A DNA stretch of 64,000 nucleotides from Nipponacmea schrenckii (lineage: Eukaryota > Mollusca > Gastropoda > Lottiidae), in contig CM060199.1 in the NCBI GenBank assembly GCA_030562195.1, positions 36,972,338 through 37,036,337 of the forward strand. Direction: 5' to 3'. The notes beneath the pieces are model-generated. The model had not been told where the DNA came from and made no database searches. It was given only the letters and a program-made list of their open reading frames with translations. Both the position numbers and the translations under genes were made by a program. Shown piece by piece: positions 28,421-42,692 of the stretch; position 1 is the stretch's first letter; each line of letters begins with the position of its first letter.

Positions 28421-29900
28421 AATTAATAATATCCATCCCAAAGAATCGAAAAAAATCATTAAACGATTCCAGTAACTATCGTGGGATTGCTCTCAGTAGT
28501 ATTATCGGAAAATTCTATGATTGGATCATTTTGGAGCATAACAGGGATATCTTTCAGTGCTCTGATCTGCAATTTGGATTCAAAGAGAAACATTCAACAA
28601 CCCATTGCTCATTTGTAATAAATGAAACCATACAGTATTATAATAATAGAAACTCTGATGTATGTGTGACCCTTTTGGACTCAAGCCAGGCTTTCGACAG
28701 AGTGAATTACGTTCAATTATTTAAGTTACTGCTATCTAAGGGTATCTGTCCTTTATTAGCTCGATTTTTGTTAAGTATGTATCTGAATCAGAAAATCAGA
28801 GTAAAATGGGGTAATATTGTAACTGAAACTTTTAATGCCAGCAATGGTGTAAAGCAAGGTGGAGTCTTGTCTCCAATCTTATTTACAGTTTACCTTGATG
28901 AACTGTTAAAACGCTGTAAGAACAGTGGCCTTGGTTGCCATATTGGTCACGTATACGTAGGAGCACTGGCTTACGCTGACGATCTCACATTCGTGACATC
29001 CAGCAGACAAGCGCTTATTGGCCTACTTAATATAGCAAAACAATACTCAGAGGAGTATGACCTTAAGTTCAATCCTGAGAAAACAAAACTTATTTTCTTT
29101 TCACATGATAAAATACATAACAATCAGTTTAAGGACATATGTATTGATGATAAAAAGATAGAAATTGTTGAATCTGAGAAACATTTAGGTAACATTCTCA
29201 GCTCCTCCTCCCCAAGAGAAAATATATTTCATGGTATTAATAGTTTTCTTGCGAAGGTTAATGTCACTATAAAGAATTTTGCATATGCATCATCTGATAC
29301 AAAATATACATTATTTAAGACTTATTGTATGCCTCTGTATGGCTGTCAATTATGGGATTTGACCCACAAAACTATTGATAGATTTTATTGTATCTGGAGA
29401 AAAAGTGTTAGAAGGCTACTCGATATATCTCCATGCGCTCATAGTAAACTATTGAGCATATTATGTGACGATGTGAACATAGACATCCAACTTTATAAAA
29501 GAGTCATTAAGTTCTATTTTAGTACTATGTCTAGCAACAATTTATGTTTGAATATGTGCAGCAAGGTCGCTTTAAATGGAAGTCAGTCTTCCATGTGTAA
29601 TAACATTAATTTTATTTGTAAAAAGTACAACTTCAATAAATATGATATCCTAAATATAGGAGTATCTTCTGTGTTGAACAGGATAAATCAACTAGATTGT
29701 AATAATTATACTGAAAATGATGTCAGAACAGGGTCCACAATTAGGGAATATATCTCTTACAGGGACGTTAATCCAAATGAGGCTACAAATTTGAATCAAA
29801 TTATAAATTTTATGTGTACTGTATAATGAAAATATGTAATCAATTGTACATAGATGTATATGTTTAACTTATGTGTACCATGAGTACGATTAAACTATTA
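28421..29900 (+). mobile_element. 5'-truncated non-LTR retrotransposon (LINE)
   Basis: Insertion of about 1.48 kb between the two sulfatase genes, flanked by the 11-bp direct repeat GTATGCTATAC at 28410-28420 and 29901-29911, a probable target-site duplication. It starts inside the reverse transcriptase frame, so it is truncated at its 5' end. The 3' end has no long poly(A); it ends TTAAACTATTA. This fits LINE clades without poly(A) tails, but the clade was not determined. Confidence 0.8.
28423..29826 (+). pseudogene. Partial reverse transcriptase of LINE (about 468 codons, no N-terminus)
   Basis: Open frame covering most of the reverse transcriptase domain and a C-terminal extension. Visible blocks: IPKNRKKSLNDSSNYRGIAL, motif A LLDSSQAFDRVNY, NGVKQGGVLSPILF, the catalytic AYADDLTF box, and FNPEKTKLIFFS. 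The endonuclease and upstream RT parts are missing because of 5' truncation, and there is no proper start codon. The frame is unbroken over 1.4 kb, which suggests a recent insertion. It is dead as an autonomous element, but the RT core residues are intact. Confidence 0.88.
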
Positions 29901-29911
29901 GTATGCTATAC

Positions 29912-30424
29912 CTTACCTTGACTTACCAAGGAACATGTTGTCTTTCATTTGGCCAAGGCTTGACAATTTTGGGTTTGCATTTCTCCCAAAATCATACACT
30001 GTACTGAATAGAACTATATTAATAATGATGCCACTCTGCAACTTGATTGGTCAACTCTTGAAAAGGGTCCACGCGGCCTATAATTATTGATTGTAGCATG
30101 TTTAGATTTAAAACAACCACAGAATAAAAATATAGAATATAATTCTTTATATTGGGGCAATAACAGTAACAATCATTATATATAACATGATATAATCATT
30201 ATATATAACATGATATACGTAGAAAAATATAACATCAAAATAACAATATCTCCATATTTAAAAACAAAAAAGTTATGTTTAGAAATTTTGGCTAACAGCA
30301 CCTTGAAACCAATTTGGTATTGCTTACATAACAATATAATATGATATATCTGTAGACTATGTTGGTTAACAAATTTAGAATTGCTAGTGTTCAAAGTTGG
30401 CATCAAGGAAGGATTTTGACTGCA
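29912..30424. other. Spacer and 3' flank of sulfatase copy 2
   Basis: AT-rich stretch between the LINE and the sulfatase stop codon. Holds two adjacent copies of ATAATCATTATATATAACAT (30170-30210) and otherwise nothing recognisable. Confidence 0.5.
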
Positions 30425-33400
30425 TTATAACCAGGGACCCCAAAACCCACCATGTAATCTAGGGTCTGCTTTAGGATCACTTGGTTTATTTGCTGGAGTA
30501 ACCATGGTTTTTCTGTAATTGTCAATCTGCTGTATGATATCTGCTACGATATCTGGGTGTTGGTCAGCTATGTTAGTATACTCACAGGGATCAGAGGGGA
30601 TATGATAAAGACATGGTTTATGTTCTGGTCTACAATTTATATCTGCGTCAATAGGCTTGGTACCACACTTGACTATTATTTCTGTATCTTTATCATCTTG
30701 AGGTTGTTGCATACTAACAACATTGTCTTTCATGCTATGGAATTTCAGATTGTGATATGATTCTTCTTTTTTCAAATCTGGTGGAGGGTACCAACTATCA
30801 TCTCTTCCTCCGGATATATCGCCCATAATCAATTTATATTCCCCCATTCTCATGGCAGCAAATTTTTGTATGGGATCAATATTATGAAGAACTGAAGTTC
30901 GGACGGGAGAGGCCTGATTTGACAACATATCCCATTGGTTATAACCATCTTGGGCTACAAGTGTATCAGGATCTCCACCAGCTATACTGTATAATGTTGG
31001 TAACCAGTCAGTCACATGCATTAAGTTATTGTTGATGTATCTTGTTTTATTTAACAGAGGACTAAAGATAAAACCATTACCTCGGACTCCACCTTCCCAC
31101 ATGGTATTCTTACAACCTCTAAAAAAAAACATTGGGAAGTTTACTATATAATTGAAATGAGGTATATCAACAAGAGAATCAAATATAATGGTGTCAAATA
31201 TAAGAAGACTTTAAGGAACTATTATCAATAAGAACCTCAGTTACCTTCAAGACCAGATAGGGGTTCTTCTCATTCTACCAGAAGAAATTAACCTACCGGA
31301 GAGGCCAATTACATGCTGAATTTCTATCATAACCATTAGTTGGTCCACCATTATCAGTAGTAAATACTAGAACAGTATTATTCATCATACCAGTTTCTTT
31401 CAGGGTTTGAGTTAAATTACCTATAGCATCATCTAGTGCTGATACCATACCTAGACACAGTCAAATAAGCTTTAAAGGGTTATAATATTATACAATAATT
31501 CCAAATAATATACATTTTAAGTCTGTGTTCATATTTGGCCAACATCATTGTATCCTTTTTAAATTAATCTCAAATTTCCTTGTAATTAGTTTTCCCTCTT
31601 TATTGCTTTTTCATTATATGACAATTTTGTCTTTTTCCAAGAACCAAACAGAAACTCACCAGCAAACAATCTTCTAGTTACACTTTTAATATTTGTATGT
31701 CTGTCAACATATTTTTGAGGAGCTTGCAGTGGGTCACTAGCATGATTACCAGCATGGACTGCTTGATGGGCCATGTACAGAAATAATGGCTGGAATAAAA
31801 TTTGCCTAATTTGATTCTTCATGTTTGTACTGCCTACAATCATTCAAAGAAATACAAACATACAACAGGAATAGAAATACAGACATACAACAGGAATAGA
31901 AATACAGACATACAATAGGAATAGAAAAACAGACTTACAACAGGAATAGATATACAGACATACAACAGGAATAGAAATACAGACATACAACAGGAATAGA
32001 AATGCAGACATACAACAGGAATAGAAGTACAGACATACAACAGGAATAGATATACAGACATACAATAGGAATAGATATACAGACATACAACAGGAAAAGA
32101 AATACAGACATACAACAGGAATAGACATACAACAGGAAAAGAAATACAGACATACAATAGGAATAGATATACAGACATACAACAGGAAAAGAAATACAGA
32201 CATACAACAGGAAAAGAAATACAGACATACAACAGGAAAAGAAATACAGACTTACAGCAGGAATAGATATACAAACTTACAGCAGGAATAGATATACAGA
32301 CTTACAGCAGGAATAGATATACAGACATACAACAGGAATAGAAATACAGACATACAACAGGAATAGAAATGCAGACATACAACAGGAATAGAAGTACAGA
32401 CATACAACAGGAATAGATATACAACAGGAATAGATATACACCAACAACAGGAATAGATATACAGACATACAACAGGAATAGATATACAGACATACAACAA
32501 GAATAGATATACAGAGATACAAAAGGACTTGTACCTACATTTGACTGATCATGATTTCTGATGATAGTATCTGCTGCTGCTGAATAAAGTTCTGTAGAAT
32601 ACTGATTATCCATGGTGCTAATAGGGTCAAAATTATGACGGAAATCTTTACCCCATGATGGACTCTGTAATAATTTATAAAAACAGTAATTTCAAAGTTA
32701 ACAGATAACACTAGAAAGACTTTATTATTGAGGCTTTATTTATACAACATTGACAATGATTTATAATATTGAACTGCAGTAGTTGCCAATGATTTATAAT
32801 ATTGAACTGCAGTAGTTGCCAATGATTTATAATATTGAACTGCAGTAGTTGCCAATGATTTATAATATTGAACTGCAGTAGTTGCCAATGATTTATAATA
32901 TTGAACTGCAGTAGTTGCCAATGATTTATAATATTGAACTGCAGTAGTTGCCAATGATTTATAATATTGAACTGCAGTAGTTGCCAATGATTTATAATAT
33001 TGAACTGCAGTAGTTGCCAATGATTTATAATATTGAACTGCAGTAGTTGCCAATGATTTATAATATTGAACTGCAGTAGTTGCCAATGATTTATAATATT
33101 GAACTGCAGTAGTTGCCAATGATTTATAATATTGAACTGCAGTAGTTGCCAATGATTTATAATATTGAACTGCAGTAGTTGCCAATGATTTATAATATTG
33201 AACTGCAGTAGTTGCCAATGATTTATAATATTGAACTGCAGTAGTTGCCAATGATTTATAATATTGAACTGCAGTAGTTGCCAATGATTTATAATATTGA
33301 ACTGCAGTAGTTGCCAATGATTTATAATATTGAACTGCAGTAGTTGCCAGTGCATAGATTGAAGCTTTCTATACTTTTCATAATGATCTTATAATTGAAA

Positions 33401-35907
33401 ACACATCTAAATTTTTTTTTAAACATGTTGGGTTATTAATTTTAAAAAAAACAAAAAAACTTTCTAACCCCTTCAGCAACATGATCAAAATAATCTTCAT
33501 GTCCTGTTAAATATCCAAAGTAAGAATCAAAACCACGGTTGTTTGGTAAATATTCTGTTTTGAAATGACCAAGATGCCACTAAAAAAAAAAAAGGATGCC
33601 ACAAATTCCATCACATATGAGTATTATAACCTTGTTGTTTAATATTGAGTTAGTATTGTGATATTTAATGGTACAAACCTTCCTACTATATGAGTATTAT
33701 AACCTTGTTTTAAATTTTGAGGTAGTATAGTGATATTTAATGGTACAGACCTTTCCTACTATATGAGTATTATAACCTTGTTGTTTTAAATATTGAGGTA
33801 GTATAGTGATATTTAATGGTACAGACCTTTCCTACTATATGAGTATTATAACCTTGTTGTTTTAAATATTGAGGTAGTATAGTGATATTTAATGGTACAG
33901 ACCTTTCCTACTATATGAGTATTATAACCTTGTTGTTTTAAATATTGAGGTAGTATAGTGATATTTAATGGTACAGACCTTTCCTACTATATGAGTATTA
34001 TAACCTTGTTGTTTTAAATATTGAGGTAGTATAGTGATATTTAATGGTACAGACCTTTCCTACTATATGAGTATTATAACCTTGTTGTTTTAAATATTGA
34101 GGTAGTATAGTGATATTTAATGGTACAGACCTTTCCTACTATATGAGTATTATAACCTTGTTGTTTTAAATATTGAGGTAGTATAGTGATATTTAATGGT
34201 ACAGACCTTTCCTACTATATGAGTATTATAACCTTGTTTTTTTAAATATTGAGGTAGTATTGTGATATTTAATGGTACAAACCTTTCCTACTATATGAGT
34301 ATATAACCTTGTTTTAAATATTGAGGTAGTATTGTGATATTTAATGGTACAAACCTTTCCTACTATATGAGTATTATAACCTTTTTGTTTTAAATATTGA
34401 GGTAGTATAGTGATATTTAATGGTACAGACCTTTCCTACTATATGAGTATTATAACCTTGTTGTTTTAAATATTGAGGTAGTATAGTGATATTTAATGGT
34501 ACAGACCTTTCCTACTATATGAGTATTATAACCTTGTTTTAAAATATTGAGGCAGTATAGTGATATTTAATGGTACAGACCTTTCCTACTATATGAGTAT
34601 TATAACCTTGTTGTTTTAAATATTGAGGTAGTATTGTTATATTTAATGGTACAGACCTTTCCTACTATATGAGTATTATAACCTTGTTTTAAATATTGAG
34701 GTAGTATTGTGATATTTAATGGTACAGACCTTTCCTACTATATGAGTATTATAACCTTGTTGTTTTAAATATTGAGGTAGTATAGTTATATTTAATGGTA
34801 CAAACCTTTCCTACTATATGAGAATTATAACCTTGTTGTTTTAAATATTGAGGTAGTATAGTGATATTTAATGGTAAACCATATGGTGTATCATTTCCAA
34901 TGACATTATGTTGCATACCTATAATAATTACAGAAGAGTAGGACGTAAAATTCCATTCATTTTCATTTATAATACATACATATATACATAATTATTAAGG
35001 TTTAGCTCTGAATGAAATAAATTGAGCACTCACAATAACAAACTTATATTATTTTGGTACATATATTCCCAAAATAGTCTAATAGTTCAAAAATGAACAT
35101 AACTGTATTGAAAATGCACATTTTCACCTTTCTTTGATACCTGGCCCATGAATAAATAGAAAACATCACTTTTAAGCCATTTTAGGGCCTTTTTTGGATA
35201 TTAATGCTGTTTTAATACAGACGAACATTTAATGACATGACTTACCTGTATGTATTGGATGTCTACCTGTCATTATAGCACTTCTTGTTGGAGTACAAAT
35301 AGGTGAAACATAATAATTATTCAATATAATACCATTAGTAGCTAGAGCATCTATATTAGGTGTTGAAACATCAGAACCATGAAATCCTACATCATACCAG
35401 CCCTTGAATAATTAATTATAATGAGTTGAGACAAGAATTGATGCACATGTTAAGGAAGAAATATCTCCAACTTCTTTCCTTTGAAACTACATTAACCAAA
35501 GTAGTTTAATGAGTGTTGCTAACTATGCATGATATTTTGATGCCATACTAAAACTTGGTCTGTCCTTTACTACACATACCACATAGCGCCAATATTGTTT
35601 TGGTATGTCTGGAAGAGCCAACAGGTACAGATTTACAATCAATACAATTTTATTTCATGTCCTTCTAGAATTTAAAACATCATCATGAATGCAATTTTAC
35701 CTACAGGACACTTACCCTGGTTAATGTGCAATCTAACAAGCAATCTGACAATAATACAACTACAAGTTAATAAAGGTATTAGATAAGTGTTGTGTATTAA
35801 CTTACAAAATCATCAGCTACAACAAATACTATATGAGGTTGTTTACAGTCATATCTATCTATTGCATTTAACAATAATAATAGGACTACAGATAATTTAG
35901 ACATCAT
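30425..35907 (-). CDS. Arylsulfatase B-like sulfatase, copy 2 (8 exons, 528 aa)
   Basis: Paralogue of the sulfatase at 24166-27886, in opposite orientation (tail to tail). Exons in transcript order: 35806-35907, 35246-35402, 34806-34918, 33469-33579, 32539-32664, 31660-31789, 31297-31450, 30425-31118; in phase, 1587 nt. Intron positions and phases are identical to copy 1; exons 3, 6 and 7 have the same lengths. Signal peptide residues 1-20 (VVLLLLLNA core); start could also be the second Met. Catalytic set complete: Asp32-Asp33, Cys70 in [12 protein letters not shown], Lys124 and His126 (VGKWHLG), QAVHAG, TTDNGG, and Lys in [10 protein letters not shown]. Introns 3, 4 and 5 hold three different tandem arrays (33607-34805, 32753-33350, 31848-32521). 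A 3' splice site 21 nt before the ATG suggests a 5' UTR intron. Exon 2 is nearly identical in DNA to that of copy 1 although the rest is well diverged. Confidence 0.95.
31848..32521. repeat. 25-bp minisatellite in intron 5 of sulfatase copy 2
   Basis: About 26 copies of ACATACAACAGGAATAGA + TATACAG, with AAA/GAT and A/T variants and a few shortened units. As 25 is not a multiple of 3 and the unit holds no stop on the minus strand, all three minus frames stay open for 80-140 codons; these frames ([18 protein letters not shown] type) are repeat by-products. It lies between the exons at 32539-32664 and 31660-31789. Confidence 0.95.
32753..33350. repeat. 33-bp perfect tandem array, 18 copies, intron 4
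   Basis: Eighteen successive copies of AATGATTTATAATATTG + AACTGCAGTAGTTGCC with no difference visible between them. Each unit holds the palindromes ACTGCAGT and TTATAA. The unit is a multiple of 3, so minus-strand frames repeat every 11 codons. It sits between exons 33469-33579 and 32539-32664 of sulfatase copy 2. Confidence 0.97.
33607..34805. repeat. 76-bp array made of exon 3 end plus its 5' splice site
   Basis: About 16 copies of a 76-bp unit directly downstream (in gene sense) of exon 3 of sulfatase copy 2. Read on the minus strand, each unit is the last 70 nt of that exon (encoding [12 protein letters not shown], then [10 protein letters not shown]) followed by 6 nt of intron (GTCTGT or GTTTGT), then the next unit. 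The authentic exon copy is 34806-34918, the only one with the 5' half of the exon and the 3' splice site. Copies differ by a few substitutions and small deletions. Confidence 0.93.
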
Positions 35908-35928
35908 ATTAAATAATATTCAACCTCA

Positions 35929-38772
35929 CTGTAAAATAGAAAGAGTAGTTGAAAAACACCATCAAATAGGGTACTACAGGTAGACCATTAGCCATTACAA
36001 TACTGTTGTAGGCTTACTACAGTGTCCTTTTAGCCTAATTGGTCTGAAAGTAATTCATACTATTGAATAAAAACACAGGATTGACGTTTGAAGTGGGAGG
36101 ATGTTGGCTTAGTCTCAAATCATTTACATAGCGACTTATACAGCGAAATTCAGTCATAAAATAGACATCTATATATAGGGTACGGTATAACTAATATAGC
36201 GACAGGAATATATAGATAACACAAAGGCGATGGCAAGTCGAAGTTCATTAACGAAATGATGTAAATATTAAGTTACCTTAAAGGTTAACAGATGAAATTT
36301 TATTTCTATAATTAATAGACAAGTTTTGTCTAAATATAAAGTTTGAGAAAGATTATTTGTTTACTTGCGGTAACGCCATTTCCGTGTCATGTGATATTGC
36401 TGGTCATGTGACTTTTCATTCGCCAACATCAGATTAAAAATTCTGTGTGTACATTATAAACCATAATATGTCAAATTGTACAATGTCAGAATGCACCACC
36501 ATTCAACTTTTTCAAAAGGTTTTCATTGGTATGGTAAGAATTACCCTTTCGGACGTTGCATGGGAGATCTGCGCCTATGGTTCATAGAACTGGCGCATTA
36601 TGAATTTCAACATCGACAGTTAAAGTGTCCTCAAAAAGTCTTCCCCCCCTATTGAAGCAAACCTGAAATAATCCTTAAAAAGCCCACTGAAGCAAGAAGT
36701 AAAAAGTTTTGTAAAGAACTTATAACTCAACATTATCACGAACACGCGTCCCAACAGAAATGAAACAAATTAATGTCAAACACAAATGCTACCATCTTGA
36801 ACAATTTGACTAAATATACATTTTTTTCTTGAACAAAAAGTGCAAAATTCTTTGAGTCTTCGGGAATGTGAATTAACTACATGCATCTAGATTGATTGTT
36901 TATTATATATGTCTACTCTATTGTTTAATGGGTCTATGGCCTCTGTATTTTAATAAAACATCTAATAATTAAAATCATATTTTAAGTTAATCACCAACAA
37001 ATTTGATTTACAATGACATATACAAAATAGCTTCCATTTGAAATAAAATATTATATTAAGGGGGCCCATCTATAACGTTTATATTTCTCCTTTAGGGGAC
37101 TGATACAATCCCTTAACGCAGTGAGTATAAATGCCAGTTGTGATAGAAATGATAATCATGTTATGCAAATTTCAGAAATAGCTATGACAAAACATCATCA
37201 ACAGATATTACTACGTGTTAAGACGAAGTTCGTGACATTAGGAAAATTATAATCAGCAAATCTCGCGGACAAAGCCTGGTTGTGGGATGTTTATAGATCC
37301 TCTCGCGTTAAGAATCTTGTGACGTTACTAATATACATCGCCCTCTGGTAACATTGTCCTACAGAGGGAGGCCTGTGGTCATATAAATCCTAATTACCTA
37401 TTTAATTAATTACTGTCAATCAAATCTGTATTTTTAGTCAATTCAAGTTGTCAAAATAATTAAAATTAGTACTAATAACCTTATATGAAAAAAGGCCGGT
37501 TTCGTTTTGAAAGGGAAAATGCATCATATCATCAACGTCTGTCTAAGATATTGGATCAAAAATCCATCTGTTCAAGAGGTAAGGAATAAACGAAAACGAA
37601 ATGTTTGATTTTAAAAAGTCGAGAGAAACATCGTCGAAACGTCGCGTTATTTAAAAACAGCAAGTTATCAATTTACGAGTGTTTTGTGTTCATTAAAGTA
37701 AATTTAAGCCACTCATGGAATTACATTTTAGAGTAGAATTATATCTATAACGGAACAATGGATAGGTATTCGTGCAACCTCTAATTGATAGTGACTGCAA
37801 TTAAAAATCACCAGTCATATTGGACTCTAAGTGATCTAGGATGTTGGTCGGCTTATATGTATAATATGCGTCTTTTAATAGTTTGTACTGATATATTTTT
37901 TTTACGAAGTGTCACCAAACAATTGACAGATTGTGTTCTTATGCATTATCTTTATCAGATTTTACGGCTAATGTCAGATTGTATGTTTGATTATTGTGTT
38001 GATAATCTTTGATGGTTATAGAGTGATATGTTTGTTTTTAATGTGAGAAGAGTAAGGTTAGATGTAACCACCAACGTCATCCAACTTAGTACATGCATCA
38101 ATTGTTTTTCATGAGTATTCTGACATGATTATTCTTTGACCTTTAACCTTAGGTCAGATAAAACCAGGTATAAATCTCCCGAATCTTTGGACAGTTATTT
38201 ATAACGTAGAAGTGTTACTTGAGGAAGAGATAAATTTCGGATTTTTATACTATGAAAGGTAACGTTTCATTTTAAATCACAGGCGTTTTTTCAATGAGAT
38301 AATTTGAATCTGAACTTTTCATAATGAAATTCTTTTTCTAGATACGTCAGATTTAATCTGTATTTCCCGACATCATTCTTCAGAAACGAGCAAGGAAATA
38401 TCTACACTTCTATCACATGTTGAATTATTTGGCTTGTTGAATAAATGTATTTAATGTACACAGCTAGGATGTAAGGACACTATTAAGGAATATGTTAATA
38501 GAGAATGAAAGTAATGAGGTCTTCTGTTGACCCACTGCATTTCTATATATTCCAGAAAGTATATGTTAGGACCTTTAAGGACTAAAGCTTGATTGAATAT
38601 CAGCCCCACTTTAAAAGTATTGTGATAGATATTTCTGGTTAACAGGACATGCTCAACCTCAGAAACACCCAATGCGACTCTGTAACTGTTAACTCGGCAT
38701 CCCTAATTTATGTAAAATTGGTCGTTGAAGAGAAATGTTGATGTATTTTAATACTCTTTTAATTTACTTTTA
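35929..38772. other. Non-coding spacer
   Basis: Spacer between the start of sulfatase copy 2 and the first Kunitz gene, which are divergent, so it should hold both promoters. No exon, tRNA or transposon ends were recognised. The open frame near 37785-38012 has no features of a real gene. Confidence 0.5.
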
Positions 38773-38778
38773 GTTGTG

Positions 38779-41162
<2,384 letters not shown>

Positions 41163-42692
41163 ATACTCAACCATTAGTGGTTGTGTAATAATTGCACCAC
41201 TCTTCAGTTATAGAGTTGGAGTAGGCGGACGGTTCGTCCACTTCCTGTTGGGTTTGGAATTCTCTTATTCAGGTTTAATATTAAGATTGATTGTTGTATA
41301 TGAAACCGATTTGTGCATAAATATTCAAATTGAGTATACCTATAGCATATTATCACTGTTTTTTATTACTCGATTAATTATCTCTGAAAATACTGTTATT
41401 AACAATTTAAGACTGCTGAAAAACAACCAGTTGAAGAAATCAATTCAAATTATGCCCTCAGTCAAATAATAAATTTAACAAGGGACAGGGATTGCATGGG
41501 CAAGATTAGATTTTCACGTTCAATAAGTCATATCTCGTAGGTCTTTTATTGGCAGCAACCTCCGCCTCCTCTTGGTAGAGCAGGTACGGGTATTATGTAA
41601 AATATTGTTTTGTTTGTGTAATTGTTTATTTTTTACAGTAACACTATACTTGTAAAATATGTAATGAGATGACTACAAAATAAAAAATAATGTTTACTGT
41701 GAAAATAGTTCTTATTACACCAATAATATCATTGTAAACAAATTGAAAAGAGAACCAATCACTATTTGGTATACAGTCGTATGTTTGCAACATATTCCTG
41801 AGTTTGATGGAATCCAACATCCGTGCAAAGAATCCAGGAGTCTTTGCAACAAAATCAGTTATGTACGCTTTTATTGTGAAGTCTTATTGCTTAGAAAATG
41901 ACGAATGTAAAAGCCACAAGCAGATCTCTCAACCTAGAATGTTCCCAAGGAGTGAGATTTGGTTACGGGTCCAGGGGCCGTCTAGTCTCCTAGAAGCTCT
42001 GGGGTTCTATAGATGGCCGGAGATGCATTCTAGCTTCGGAGAACAAAAAACTGCAAATCAGAAGACAATGTGAACTTGTTTTTTTGTTTGTCTTTACAAT
42101 ATCTTCTATTTTTACCTAAGAATAACCATCATATTTATCAACTAAAATGTAATAATTTTGATGATGTTATTCATCCTGAAGACAATAAACTGATAGTCTA
42201 AGAATGAACTTTAATAGAGTAGGACCTATTACAATGTGGAATTCTCTATTAAACTTGCTTTTGTAGGTGGCGGCTCCTGTAGAGATTCTGAATCTGAACT
42301 GTCCCGCGTGTCCGACATTTTGACAGCCTGAACACATGGTGCTGGAATCTGAACTGTCAACGCAATTTCTATCCTTTTATCGTTCCTTTTTAATCAGTAG
42401 GCGAAGCATGAACGACAACTCTGGGTAGAGATTGCTGTTTGACGATTGTTCAGACTCAAATTTGATGCGTGAGATTAAAGCCGAATGCGTGAGTCTCATG
42501 CCGAATGCGTGAGAGTTGAGAGGTCTGCACATGTCGTATGTTGAAAGAAGGAAAAGGCGCAATTTCTCAGTTTTTAAAGGCGAAAGGGGTAATGGAATAA
42601 TAATAATACTACTTTGATACTAGGTACACTCATAGCATAAAATGTTTTTGAAGTTCATATTGTTACTTGACTGTTTTCACCGCTTTGAGGTT
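41163..42692. other. 3' flank of Kunitz gene A and spacer
   Basis: AATAAA at 41468-41473 is a possible poly(A) signal for gene A. The remainder has no supportable gene; the open frame at 41804-42073 shows no domain or splice context. Confidence 0.5.

Noticed and set aside
32711..33355. Long minus-strand open frames of 193 and 214 codons with 11-residue repeats
   Set aside because: They come entirely from the 33-bp intronic array; no start context, splice sites or domain, and they lie within the sulfatase intron.
33607..34805. CRISPR-like array
   Set aside because: Units are contiguous without unique spacers, the DNA is a spliced animal gene, and the unit derives from the adjacent exon.
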